This document shows positions 6,681-14,069 of a stretch of DNA of 16,594 bases, piece by piece (position 1 is the first letter of the stretch; each line of letters begins with the position of its first letter). The notes beneath the pieces are model-generated. The model was not told where the DNA came from. It made no database searches and was given only the letters and a program-made list of their open reading frames with translations. The position numbers and the translations under genes were made by a program. The DNA lies in assembly GCA_934193515.1 (NCBI GenBank), contig CAKPVJ010000042.1:1-16594 (forward strand), read 5' to 3'. Source of the DNA: an uncultured Megasphaera sp. (lineage in GTDB: Bacteria > Bacillota > Negativicutes > Veillonellales > Megasphaeraceae).

Positions 6681-8582
6681 ATGACTAAAGATGATTTAGT
6701 TTATGTAATCCCTGCAGGTCAATATGGTAAAGAAGGTGTTCTCGCTTTATTAGAACAGCACCCGGAAATTAAATTTGTATCTCTCGTTGGCGTCGATTTG
6801 GCAGGCAACGATACGGATGAAAAAATTCCTATTTCTGTATTCTTTGATGAATATGATAAATTCTTTAATGCGACGGCGTTCCAGACAGATGGTTCTTCTG
6901 TTGTACTGCCGGGCATTGCTACGTTGTCCAATGCGCGCGTAGATATTAAAGCCGATCCGGGCGTTAACTGGTTTGTCGATTACAACGACGGCAATATCGA
7001 TCCGGAAACAGGCAAACCGGTAGGCACATTGCGTATTCCCAGTTTCCTGCGCCATGCAACCGGCTTCATTGATTCCCGTTCCATTTTGCGCAACACGACG
7101 GATTATGTCGGCGAACAGATTTTAGCCTTAGTTAAAAAATATGGCATCCAAGGCTTGTCCGTTGATCCGGAAGACATTGAAAAAATCGTCTTCACGACAG
7201 CTACGGAATTGGAATTCTGGGTTAAGACACCGAGCCAGGACGTAGAAACACGTCTTCTTTCTGCATCCCAGAAAATGCAGGAACAGTACTGGCAGCGTAC
7301 ACACGGCGTTGTTCGTACGGCTTTGGAACAGACCGTAGAACGTCTTGAAAAATACGGCTTGCAGCCGGAAATGGGCCATAAAGAAGTTGGCGGCATCAAA
7401 GCGCAAATCGATGATTCCGGTAAATTAATCTTCGTTTTGGAACAGTTGGAAGTGGACTGGAAATTCTCCAATGACCCTGTACAGACAGCAGATAACGAAA
7501 TCCAGGCGCGTATCATCGTTCGTGAAGTATTCCGCGAAAACGGTCTTGAAGTTACGTTCCAGGCTAAACCGATTCATGGTGTTGCTGGTTCCGGTGAACA
7601 TACACATCTCGGCATTGGCGCTATCCTGAAAAACGGCAAATTCGTCAACCTCTTCAACCCGGATGACATGAATAAAGAATTCTTGTCCTCTATCGGCTAC
7701 GGCGCTATCATGGGCATCTTGAAACATTATGAAGTCATCAATCCGTTTGTTTCCGCTACGACAGACTCCCTCAACCGCTTGAAACCGGGCTTTGAAGCGC
7801 CTGTCTGCATCGTTACAGCTCTTGGCGGCGAAACACCGGATGTTCCGACACGTAACCGTTCTGTCCTCGCCGGCTTGATTCGTGATATTGCCAGCCCGAA
7901 TGCAACACGTTTTGAACTTCGTGCCCCGAACCCGTTCACTAACACATACATTACGATTGCTATGTGCTATTTGGGTGCATTGGACGGCATCAAATATGCT
8001 CTTTCCAGCGGCAAATCGACAGGCGAACTCTTGGCTGAATTGTCCAAGAAACCGGGCGAAGCTGCGGATTACCTCGAAAAAGACCGTGCATATCGTTCGG
8101 AAGTCGATGTATTTGAAGTCTTCTCCGATGCCGAACGTGACGCTATGTTTGGCAAAGCACCGCGCACGGTTTGGGAAAACTTCAAGAGCCTTACTACGTA
8201 TCCGGAAAAATTGAATGACCTCGCCTGCGACGCCTTCCAGAAACGTTTGATGGAATCCTTCGAAGAAGGGGCTTTGAGCCGCTGGGCTTTGGAACTTCAG
8301 TTCCGTACGATTCCGGACAATTTGTCCAAAGTCATTAGTGCTAAACAGCTGCATATCGACGGCGACAGCAATCCGCTGGAAGTAGAACGCTGGACCAAGA
8401 TTAACGCACTGCGCACGGAATTGGGCCGTGACACTGAAAAGCGCCCGTCTATCTTTTCACGCATTAAATCCGCATTGGCTGCTGGTGATTATGATACAGC
8501 ATCTGATTTGATGGTTGCTATGAACGATAAGATGGATGAATTGGCTGATTTGTACTATGAATACTCACACAATGCATTCTAA
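6681..8582 (+). CDS. glnA: glutamine synthetase, long form
   Basis: The enzyme makes glutamine from glutamate, ammonia and ATP in the cytoplasm. Catalytic-domain motifs are in the expected order: TELEF (Glu176/Glu178, metal), GHKEVGG near 232-238, GSGEHTHLGI at 303-312 (His307), TRNRS at 390-394, and NATRFELRAPNPFTNTY at 407-423. The protein has 633 residues, well above the 440-470 of ordinary type I enzymes; about 190 residues after the catalytic core (GALDGIKYAL) form a helical, acidic extension. The start at 6681 follows AAAAGGAGG; an in-frame upstream start at 6636 would lie inside the terminator hairpin and is rejected. The gene is monocistronic between leader attenuator and terminator, which suggests nitrogen control at the RNA level. 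Confidence 0.9.
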   Translation: MTKDDLVYVIPAGQYGKEGVLALLEQHPEIKFVSLVGVDLAGNDTDEKIPISVFFDEYDKFFNATAFQTDGSSVVLPGIATLSNARVDIKADPGVNWFVDYNDGNIDPETGKPVGTLRIPSFLRHATGFIDSRSILRNTTDYVGEQILALVKKYGIQGLSVDPEDIEKIVFTTATELEFWVKTPSQDVETRLLSASQKMQEQYWQRTHGVVRTALEQTVERLEKYGLQPEMGHKEVGGIKAQIDDSGKLIFVLEQLEVDWKFSNDPVQTADNEIQARIIVREVFRENGLEVTFQAKPIHGVAGSGEHTHLGIGAILKNGKFVNLFNPDDMNKEFLSSIGYGAIMGILKHYEVINPFVSATTDSLNRLKPGFEAPVCIVTALGGETPDVPTRNRSVLAGLIRDIASPNATRFELRAPNPFTNTYITIAMCYLGALDGIKYALSSGKSTGELLAELSKKPGEAADYLEKDRAYRSEVDVFEVFSDAERDAMFGKAPRTVWENFKSLTTYPEKLNDLACDAFQKRLMESFEEGALSRWALELQFRTIPDNLSKVISAKQLHIDGDSNPLEVERWTKINALRTELGRDTEKRPSIFSRIKSALAAGDYDTASDLMVAMNDKMDELADLYYEYSHNAF

Positions 8583-8604
8583 GGTTTCTTTCCTTTGATA
8601 AACG

Positions 8605-8645
8605 AACTGCGTACTCTCTGCAGATGGGAGTACGCAGTTTTTTTA
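8605..8645 (+). terminator. intrinsic terminator of the glutamine synthetase gene
   Basis: AACTGCGTACTC (8605-8616) pairs perfectly with GAGTACGCAGTT (8628-8639) around an 11-base loop, and the transcript continues into a run of T to 8644. It lies 22 bases after the stop. Confidence 0.93.
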
Positions 8646-8864
8646 TTTCTAAATCAAGACGGTTTTGTTACAGTTGTATAACAGCTTTGCGCTTAAATGA
8701 CTATAAGAGAATAAATAAACGAAATTATACCAATAAAAATGCATTAATTAATGACGAAATATATTGGATATATGTAAAATATCCAGTAAATACGTGAAAA
8801 AATAAGGACGAAAAACAGGTGTACACAAAATTGTAAAATAGTATAGATATACGATGCGGAAAAC
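8646..8864. other. AT-rich non-coding region with dyads upstream of the outer-membrane protein promoter
   Basis: No gene is seen. The stretch is strongly AT-rich and contains a perfect 12-base palindrome CATTAATTAATG (8742-8753), an inverted repeat TGGATAT-ATGTAAA-ATATCCA (8765-8785) whose arms extend further with one wobble, and a short dyad GTATA-GA-TATAC (8841-8852) just before the promoter. These could be regulator sites or simply curved AT-rich DNA. Confidence 0.4.
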
Positions 8865-8893
8865 GTGACAAATCCCTTGTTTGCTGGTATACT
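8865..8893 (+). promoter_or_regulatory. promoter of the outer-membrane protein gene
   Basis: GTGACA (8865-8870), 17 bases and TATACT (8888-8893), with TGG before the -10 making an extended -10. The start point would be near 8900, giving a leader of about 53 bases with the SD GGGAGG at 8938-8943. Confidence 0.75.
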
Positions 8894-8952
8894 GTAGTTA
8901 ATCTCAAGAGAGAGAAAGCTACCAGTGAAGTAGTAAAGGGAGGTTGATTTAT

Positions 8953-9576
8953 ATGAAAAAGAGTATATTTGCAGCATTAACAGTTTTGACAGTTTGTGTA
9001 TCCGGTGCGGCTTTTGCAGCTCCGCAGACGACCTTCCAAGAAGGCCAAGTGCAAGTAGATGTCGGCGCGATGAATGCTAAATCTGAAATCGGCCACATAA
9101 AATCCGATTCGAATTGGAATTTCCAAGGCGGCGTCACCTACGGCGTTTCCGATAAAGTAGGCGTACAGTATCAGTACAGCGGCTTGAGTACCGATATCAA
9201 CGGCCATGATGTCACCAAAGGCAATCAGCAGGAAGTCAATGTATTGTATTCGTTGAATAATAACGTAGCTGCCTATGCAGGCTATAACCGCATTGACAAT
9301 GATTTTGGCTATGGCGGCAGCAATACCAATAATGTAGCGCAAGTAGGCCTCATCGGCAAAGCTCCGTTGGCAGACAACCTCGATGTCTATGGCAAAGTAG
9401 GCATCGGCACGAAAGATACAACGACGTGGGAAGCTGGTCTTTCCTACAAAGCTACCAATGATTTGGATATTAATGCCGGCTACCGCTATGTAGACACAGC
9501 AGGTCGTCACGACAATGATCCCAGTGTTACGTATAAAGGCTTTGTTACTGGTTTGTCCTACCGTTTCGGCGGCTAA
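8953..9576 (+). CDS. outer-membrane beta-barrel protein (porin-like)
   Basis: A 207-residue exported protein. The N-terminus MKKSIFAALTVLTVCVSGAAFA is a classical signal peptide with cleavage after AFA. The mature part is a succession of short amphipathic strands rich in Gly, Tyr, Asn and Asp (GGVTYGVSDKVGVQYQYSG, AAYAGYNRIDNDFGYGG, LDVYGKVGIGTKD, LDINAGYRYVD) and ends GFVTGLSYRFGG, close to the aromatic ending of outer-membrane barrels. Size fits an eight-stranded OmpA/OprF/YfaZ-like barrel; no peptidoglycan-binding domain is present. An upstream in-frame TTG at 8944 exists, but the ATG at 8953 with SD GGGAGG nine bases before gives the proper signal peptide. It is the best evidence here that the host has an outer membrane. 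Substrate or role unknown. Confidence 0.85.
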   Translation: MKKSIFAALTVLTVCVSGAAFAAPQTTFQEGQVQVDVGAMNAKSEIGHIKSDSNWNFQGGVTYGVSDKVGVQYQYSGLSTDINGHDVTKGNQQEVNVLYSLNNNVAAYAGYNRIDNDFGYGGSNTNNVAQVGLIGKAPLADNLDVYGKVGIGTKDTTTWEAGLSYKATNDLDINAGYRYVDTAGRHDNDPSVTYKGFVTGLSYRFGG

Positions 9577-9613
9577 TGGTACCGTTTTCTAAATGAGTTT
9601 TCTTTTCACAGCA

Positions 9614-9663
9614 TACATACAAAAAAAGGCTATCGCGTGAAGCGGTAGCTTTTTTTGTATGTA
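9614..9663. terminator. bidirectional terminator between convergent genes
   Basis: TACATAC-A7-GGCTATCGC (9614-9636) pairs with GCGGTAGC-T7-GTATGTA (9642-9663) around GTGAA, with one wobble and one bulged base. The A7 and T7 runs flank the GC-rich upper stem, so it can stop transcripts from both the outer-membrane protein gene and the minus-strand acyltransferase. Confidence 0.9.
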
Positions 9664-9685
9664 GTGTGTAATTCTTTAAACGATA

Positions 9686-10795
9686 TTATTTCCCCTTGAG
9701 GCAGATGGAAAGCCAGTGCGGCAGGGGCAGATGGTTGATGATAGACGCATAGGCAGCAGCACAGCCGGCGACGATGAAATAAATGGCCACGATATATGTG
9801 GACCGCAGATAGATATGAAAATGAGCGGCCAGCCCCGTGCAGGCGCTGAGAAAGACGGGATGAACGAGGTAGATGGGATAGGAGTCATTGCCAAGCAGGG
9901 AGAAAAGCCGGTGCATCCAGCCGGGTACGGTACGGCATTCCCACCAGTACAGCAAAAAGAGCATCGTGGACAAGGTGTACAGCATGCCAATCGGACTGAG
10001 CTGGTGAATCGTAAAGACGGCAGACAGGGCATCATATTGCAGATAGTGCATGACGCCCCAGTAGGCGGCCAGCATGCCCAGCGTCGTCAACGCTTGAAAG
10101 ACGTTGACCCCTAGGGCATGACGGCGAATCCAGTCCGTGACAGCAGTAAAATGTTCTGCCGTGAAGGCACCGAACATAAAGATAAAGAGATAATGAAATA
10201 CGATGTAGTTGAGCCGGAACGCAAAGGCATCTTTCAGCCAGGGGCTGGCGTCCTGCGGCACCGACCAGAGATAGCTGGAATAGAAATTGAAGACCATGTT
10301 GGCTGCCAGCAATATCGTAAAGGACACCCAGGGTGTGCGGTTCATCAGACGAAGCAGGGGACGCCACAGCGGCATCAGTACGTAGAACCAAAGCAAAATG
10401 ACGAGAAAATAGATATGATACATGGCCAGGCCGTACCACAGGGTCCGAGCCAGCGCAGTCGGCTGAAAGACGCTGAAGGTGTGGCTGATGACCGATACAT
10501 AGAACATGTAGAAAACTGACCAGACCAGATAGGGAATAAAAACAGTACGGGCCCGGCGGTGCAAGTAGTCTTTATAGTTGAACGGCTGCGATAAAGGCTG
10601 GCTGTAAAACATGCCGAACGCCGAAAGAAAGAAAAATGCCGGTACCGAAAAGCGGGAAAGTATTTCCAAGAGCGCAATCAGTCCCAAATTGGGCGCAGGA
10701 TTGACGATGGCGACGGAGCCGACATGAATGGCAATGACGCCGAGCATGCAGAGACCCCGCATATAATTAATGGAATGAATAAAACGTTTTGACAT
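9686..10795 (-). CDS. membrane acyltransferase, acyltransferase family 3
   Basis: A 369-residue polytopic membrane protein with about ten hydrophobic segments. The N-terminus MSKRFIHSINYMRGLCMLGVIAIHVG carries the family-3 signature: an Arg (13) and a His (24) about ten residues apart in the first membrane helix. A second basic cluster, RRARTVFIPYLVWSVFYMF, is also typical. Members such as OafA and WecH move acetyl or other acyl groups onto cell-surface sugars, lipopolysaccharide or peptidoglycan; the acceptor cannot be told here. The ATG at 10795 is chosen because AGAGGTG precedes it; a TTG seven codons upstream is possible. It stands alone on the minus strand, ending at the shared terminator. 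Confidence 0.82.
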   Translation of the reverse strand: MSKRFIHSINYMRGLCMLGVIAIHVGSVAIVNPAPNLGLIALLEILSRFSVPAFFFLSAFGMFYSQPLSQPFNYKDYLHRRARTVFIPYLVWSVFYMFYVSVISHTFSVFQPTALARTLWYGLAMYHIYFLVILLWFYVLMPLWRPLLRLMNRTPWVSFTILLAANMVFNFYSSYLWSVPQDASPWLKDAFAFRLNYIVFHYLFIFMFGAFTAEHFTAVTDWIRRHALGVNVFQALTTLGMLAAYWGVMHYLQYDALSAVFTIHQLSPIGMLYTLSTMLFLLYWWECRTVPGWMHRLFSLLGNDSYPIYLVHPVFLSACTGLAAHFHIYLRSTYIVAIYFIVAGCAAAYASIINHLPLPHWLSICLKGK

Positions 10796-10821
10796 CTGAC
10801 ACCTCTGACTATACAATAAAA

Positions 10822-10890
10822 TTGATGATAAGACATGGAATCTATAAGATACTCTATGGTATAATAAATAGATGTCTTTATTATAACAAA
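10822..10890. promoter_or_regulatory. divergent promoter region for the acyltransferase (-) and the membrane protein/folate cluster (+)
   Basis: On the plus strand TGG-TATAAT (10857-10865) is an extended -10, and TTGATG (10822-10827) with TAAGAT (10845-10850) 17 bases on is an alternative. On the minus strand TTGTTA (10890-10885) and TATTAT (10867-10862) are 17 apart, and an extended -10 TGT-TATAAT reads from 10888 to 10880. The two promoter sets overlap, so the two directions may interfere or share a regulator. Which hexamers are used cannot be decided from sequence. Confidence 0.5.
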
Positions 10891-10919
10891 TTTTACAGAT
10901 TTAGGTAGGGATATAAAAG

Positions 10920-11432
10920 ATGAATGACAGGATGCTATACACCGTCACGCGGACGGGACTGCTGCTGGCAGTGACGCTGCTGCTGCAGGGAATACGGCTG
11001 CTGCTTCCCATACCGCCGCAGGTCAGCATGTTTTTAATTGGCTCGCTGGTCAACGCCTGCTTGATATTGGCCATTTTGAAGGTCGGCTGGAAATCCGGTC
11101 TGGTGGTTGCCTGCATTACGCCTGTGTTTGCCTGGCTGGAAGGCATGCTGCCTTTTCTGCCGTTTATTATCCCGGTGGCTGTCGGCAACAGCGTGCTCGT
11201 AGGAGCTGTCTATCGCCTGCGTGCCTATAAGCTGCCGGGGGTGTATGGGGCGGCAGTTTGCAAGATGGCTGCCATATACGGCGCGTTTTATCTGTTATTT
11301 GGTTGTGTGGAGTTTCCGGCAGCAGTGCGGCATATGATACTCATGAGCATGAGCTGGCCGCAGCTGGTTACGGGCGTACTGGGCGGGACGATTGCCTATC
11401 GTATTGCCGGGCGAATCCATTCATCACGATGA
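10920..11432 (+). CDS. integral membrane protein resembling an ECF-transporter substrate-binding (S) component
   Basis: A 170-residue, very hydrophobic protein with about six membrane segments (roughly 10-29, 35-53, 58-76, 80-100, 107-128, 147-164) and short loops. Size and helix number match S components, which capture a vitamin and dock on a shared energising module (EcfA/A'/T). The helix starting FLIGSLVNACLILAILKVGWKSG and the following GLVVACITPVFAW resemble S-component proteins of clostridia and Negativicutes. No ATPase or T component is nearby, so it would be a group II type. The ligand is unknown; folate genes follow about 480 bases on. The SD is GGTAGGG, nine bases before the ATG. 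Another small membrane protein family cannot be ruled out. Confidence 0.6.
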   Translation: MNDRMLYTVTRTGLLLAVTLLLQGIRLLLPIPPQVSMFLIGSLVNACLILAILKVGWKSGLVVACITPVFAWLEGMLPFLPFIIPVAVGNSVLVGAVYRLRAYKLPGVYGAAVCKMAAIYGAFYLLFGCVEFPAAVRHMILMSMSWPQLVTGVLGGTIAYRIAGRIHSSR

Positions 11433-11464
11433 ATTTTGACTATGTAGCTTAGGAGGAATACACA

Positions 11465-11863
11465 ATGAGTATGCTGTATTATATACCGGCGGTGCTGGGC
11501 GTATTGTTTATTGCCGTAGGGGTGTATCATGGCTGGAAACTGCGGGCGCTGACACGGCATTGCACGGCAGCGACGACGGGAAAACTGCTTGGGTTTGAAG
11601 AAAAGAAGATGAAGAGCGGCAGTTTATATTTTCCCGTTGTCGAATTTACGGTCCAAAATAAAACCTATAAAAGCAAATATAAAATTGGTAATGCCGAATG
11701 GCAAAGTGTAGCCGGCGATGCGGTCGATGTGCGGTATAATCCGTCCAATCCGGATGAAATTTATTTGTATCATGAACAAAATATCTGGCAGCAGTATGCC
11801 AGTCCGTTTTTTATTATTGTCGGAGGCTTTATTTTCATTTTGGCATATTATTATGTATTGTAA
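11465..11863 (+). CDS. DUF3592-like small membrane protein
   Basis: A 132-residue protein with one membrane helix at about 4-23, a soluble middle part, and a second helix at about 113-131. The middle has the pattern of DUF3592: a variable strand (TGKLLGFEEKKMKSGSLYFP), then VVEFTVQNKTYKSKY, then the turn GDAVDVRYNPSNPDEIYL. The G-x-x-V-x-V-x-Y-x-P-x-N-P motif is the clearest family mark. Function of the domain is unknown; topology suggests the middle portion lies on one face of the inner membrane. GGAGGA lies seven bases before the ATG at 11465, and the gene is 32 bases after the membrane protein gene, so both are probably co-transcribed. Confidence 0.65.
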   Translation: MSMLYYIPAVLGVLFIAVGVYHGWKLRALTRHCTAATTGKLLGFEEKKMKSGSLYFPVVEFTVQNKTYKSKYKIGNAEWQSVAGDAVDVRYNPSNPDEIYLYHEQNIWQQYASPFFIIVGGFIFILAYYYVL

Positions 11864-11916
11864 TCGTCCGTTCGTAGGACTACGTGTGTGAAATAAACTG
11901 TAAAAAGGAGCAGGAC

Positions 11917-12528
11917 ATGGCAGATTTAATGAACAACAATGCTGTTAATGAAAAAGCTGTCAAGGCGATGGCACAATTTTTGGAAGCATTAGGAGTAGAT
12001 ATTGCGGCCTTGGGCATGGAAAAAACGCCGTATCGGGTGGCCGAAGCATTTGGGCAGTTTTTTTCCGGCCTGCGGGAAAATCCAGATGCAGAATGGAACA
12101 ATCCGATTATCACGCAGACTAATGGCTTGGTAGCCGTTCGGCATATTCGCTTTCACTCCATGTGTGAACATCATTTGCTGCCGTTTTTTGGGACCGCTCA
12201 TATTGCCTATTACCCGCGCGGCGGCCGTATTGCTGGGTTTGGCCATTTTGTACAGGCTGTAGATATTTTGGCCCGTCGGCCTCAGCTGCAGGAACGCTTG
12301 ACAGAGCAGCTTTGTCAGTCTATTAACAGGGGACTGCAGCCGGAAGGCGTACTGGTCATTGTACAGGCGACGCATCTTTGCTTGACGATGCGCAGTGCCA
12401 TGGCTGCAGATTCCAATATTATTACGGCTTCATCCAGCGGCTGTCTGGCAGCCGGCACGGAAGCGTATAAAGAAGCCTGGGATATGTTGATGGCTGGAAA
12501 ACACAGCGGCGATACGCAGAAAGGATAA
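11917..12528 (+). CDS. folE: GTP cyclohydrolase I
   Basis: FolE converts GTP to 7,8-dihydroneopterin triphosphate, the first step of folate synthesis. The 203-residue protein carries the zinc ligands Cys83 and His86 in SMCEHHLLPFFG and Cys155 in ATHLCLTMRS, with the expected spacing. EKTPYRVAEAF and GFGHFVQAVDILARRPQLQERLT are also family signatures. The start at 11917 has AAGGAG six bases upstream and begins MADLMNNNAVNEKAV; an in-frame GTG at 11884 is rejected because it would contain that SD. After the third zinc ligand most family members read C-M-x-M-R-G; here it is CLTMRSAMAADS. The gene leads directly into folB, four bases apart. Confidence 0.93.
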   Translation: MADLMNNNAVNEKAVKAMAQFLEALGVDIAALGMEKTPYRVAEAFGQFFSGLRENPDAEWNNPIITQTNGLVAVRHIRFHSMCEHHLLPFFGTAHIAYYPRGGRIAGFGHFVQAVDILARRPQLQERLTEQLCQSINRGLQPEGVLVIVQATHLCLTMRSAMAADSNIITASSSGCLAAGTEAYKEAWDMLMAGKHSGDTQKG

Positions 12529-12532
12529 CGCG

Positions 12533-12895
12533 ATGGATACGATTACGCTGCAGGGCATGCAGTTTTATGGCTATCACGGCTGCCTGCCGGAAGAACAGCG
12601 AAACGGCCAGCCCTTTTATGTCGATGCTGTTTTGACGGCAGACTTGACGGCTGCAGGAGCCAGTGATGCCTTGACGGATACGATTGATTACAGTAAAGTG
12701 TATGCTGTTATTCAGGAAATTGTCGAAAAACGGACATACCACCTTATTGAACGATTGGCAGCAGTTATTGCAGAAACGGTACTGGCACAATTTGCCGTAG
12801 ATGCTGTGACGATTACCGTACACAAGCCGCATGCGCCGATTGGCGGCCCCCTGGCAGATACGGCTGTGACGATAGAAAGGAGCCGTCATGCATAA
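12533..12895 (+). CDS. folB: dihydroneopterin aldolase
   Basis: FolB cleaves 7,8-dihydroneopterin to 6-hydroxymethyl-dihydropterin and glycolaldehyde. At 120 residues it has normal length. Seen are the GMQFYGYHGCLPEEQRNGQ stretch with the conserved Glu that binds the pterin, DTIDYSKVY, YHLIERLAAVIAE with the second conserved Glu, and the catalytic Lys in VTITVHKPHAPIGG. The SD is AAAGGA. Its last eight bases overlap the start of folK, so translation is probably coupled. Confidence 0.94.
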   Translation: MDTITLQGMQFYGYHGCLPEEQRNGQPFYVDAVLTADLTAAGASDALTDTIDYSKVYAVIQEIVEKRTYHLIERLAAVIAETVLAQFAVDAVTITVHKPHAPIGGPLADTAVTIERSRHA

Positions 12896-13370
12896 GTATT
12901 ATTTGAGTTTGGGAGCTAACCTGGGGAACCGGGAAGCGACATTGCAGACGGCAGTTGCCTTGCTGAAACAACAAGAGGCAGTGCAGGTCACGGCTGTTTC
13001 ATCCCTGTATGAAACCCCGCCTTGGGGAAAAACGGACCAACCCGTATTTATCAATATGGCCTGTACGGTAGAAACGGCTCTTTCCGGCCCCTCTTTGCTG
13101 GCTGTCTGTCAGCAGATAGAACAACAACTGGGACGGGTGCGGCATGAAAAATGGGGAGCCCGCACGATTGATATTGATATTGTGTACAGCGATGACGTCA
13201 TCAGTCATACGGATACGCTGGAAATACCGCATCCCTATGTGACGCAGCGGGCCTTTGTCCTTGTGCCGCTGCAGGAAATTGCGCCGGATCTATGCATTAG
13301 CGGCCGCCCTGTTTCCTATTGGCTGCAGCAGCTGCCGGATGTACAGGATGTCAAGAAAATCCTTGGATAG
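12888..13370 (+). CDS. folK: 2-amino-4-hydroxy-6-hydroxymethyldihydropteridine diphosphokinase
   Basis: FolK transfers pyrophosphate from ATP to 6-hydroxymethyl-dihydropterin, giving the substrate of dihydropteroate synthase. At 160 residues it is full length. Motifs are YLSLGANLGNREATLQTAV at the N-terminus, SSLYETPPWG, QPVFINMACTVET, the signature RVRHEKWGARTIDIDIV with the metal-binding DxD, and IPHPYVTQRAFVLVPLQEIAP. It overlaps folB, with the SD AAAGGAG inside the folB reading frame. Dihydropteroate synthase (folP) is not next to it and does not occur in the window. Confidence 0.95.
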   Translation: MHKYYLSLGANLGNREATLQTAVALLKQQEAVQVTAVSSLYETPPWGKTDQPVFINMACTVETALSGPSLLAVCQQIEQQLGRVRHEKWGARTIDIDIVYSDDVISHTDTLEIPHPYVTQRAFVLVPLQEIAPDLCISGRPVSYWLQQLPDVQDVKKILG

Positions 13371-13400
13371 TATGAGATGATTGGAACAGAGGGAGACAAC

Positions 13401-14069
13401 ATGGAAAAAATCTTAATAGCCGATGATGAACAATTAATGCGTCAGTTGGTAGTTGATTTTCTAAAGCCGGAAGGCTATGAAATGCTGGAAGCTGCCGATG
13501 GTAAAGAAGCGTTAAAACTATATCATGAACAGCATCCGGATTTGGTACTGCTGGATGTCATGATGCCGGGATACGATGGCTGGACGGTATGCCGGGAAAT
13601 TCGCCGGGAATCATCTGTCCCCATCATGATGCTGACTGCCAAAGGCGAAGAAATTGACCAGCTGTTTGCCTATGATTTAGGTGTCGATGAGTATATTACC
13701 AAACCGTTCAGTCCCAAAATTTTGGTGGCTAAAATTAAAGCACTGCTGCGGCGCACGCAAAAAGAAGCAACCGAACTAGCATCTGCTGCCGACGGCGTAT
13801 CCATTGACCGGGACGCACGGCAGGTCGTATTGGACGGCAAAAATATTGACCTCAGTCCTACGGAATATAAACTGCTCTCGTATTTAGCTGCCAATGCCGG
13901 CAAAGCACTCAGCCGCCGACAGATTCTCAACCAAGTATGGAATTACGACTATTACGGCGACTTACGCACCGTTGATACCCATATCAACCGCCTGCGTATC
14001 AAACTGGGGGATAAAGGCAAGTATATTCAAACCGTGCGCGGCTACGGATACCGCTACGATGCCAAATGA
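13401..14069 (+). CDS. OmpR/PhoB-family response regulator
   Basis: A 222-residue DNA-binding regulator. The receiver domain (about 1-120) has the acidic pocket Asp8-Asp9-Glu10, the phospho-acceptor Asp52 in LLDVMMPGYDGW, Thr79 in MLTAKG, and Lys101 in YITKPF. The winged-helix output domain (about 130-220) has DLSPTEYKLLSYLAAN, SRRQILNQVW and VDTHINRLRIKLG, ending TVRGYGYRYDAK. The start at 13401 follows AGAGGGAG; an in-frame ATG at 13377 adds eight residues before the conserved N-terminus and is less likely. It is 30 bases after folK and overlaps the kinase gene by ATGA. Target genes cannot be read from the sequence. Confidence 0.95.
   Translation: MEKILIADDEQLMRQLVVDFLKPEGYEMLEAADGKEALKLYHEQHPDLVLLDVMMPGYDGWTVCREIRRESSVPIMMLTAKGEEIDQLFAYDLGVDEYITKPFSPKILVAKIKALLRRTQKEATELASAADGVSIDRDARQVVLDGKNIDLSPTEYKLLSYLAANAGKALSRRQILNQVWNYDYYGDLRTVDTHINRLRIKLGDKGKYIQTVRGYGYRYDAK

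Noticed and set aside
7425..8354. 309-codon open frame on the minus strand inside glutamine synthetase
   Set aside because: It is antisense to a clearly conserved gene, has no SD or family motif, and reflects codon bias of the plus strand.
11867..11881. GTCC-GTTCGTA-GGAC stem between the DUF3592 gene and folE as terminator
   Set aside because: Four pairs and no T-tract; it does not separate the two genes transcriptionally.
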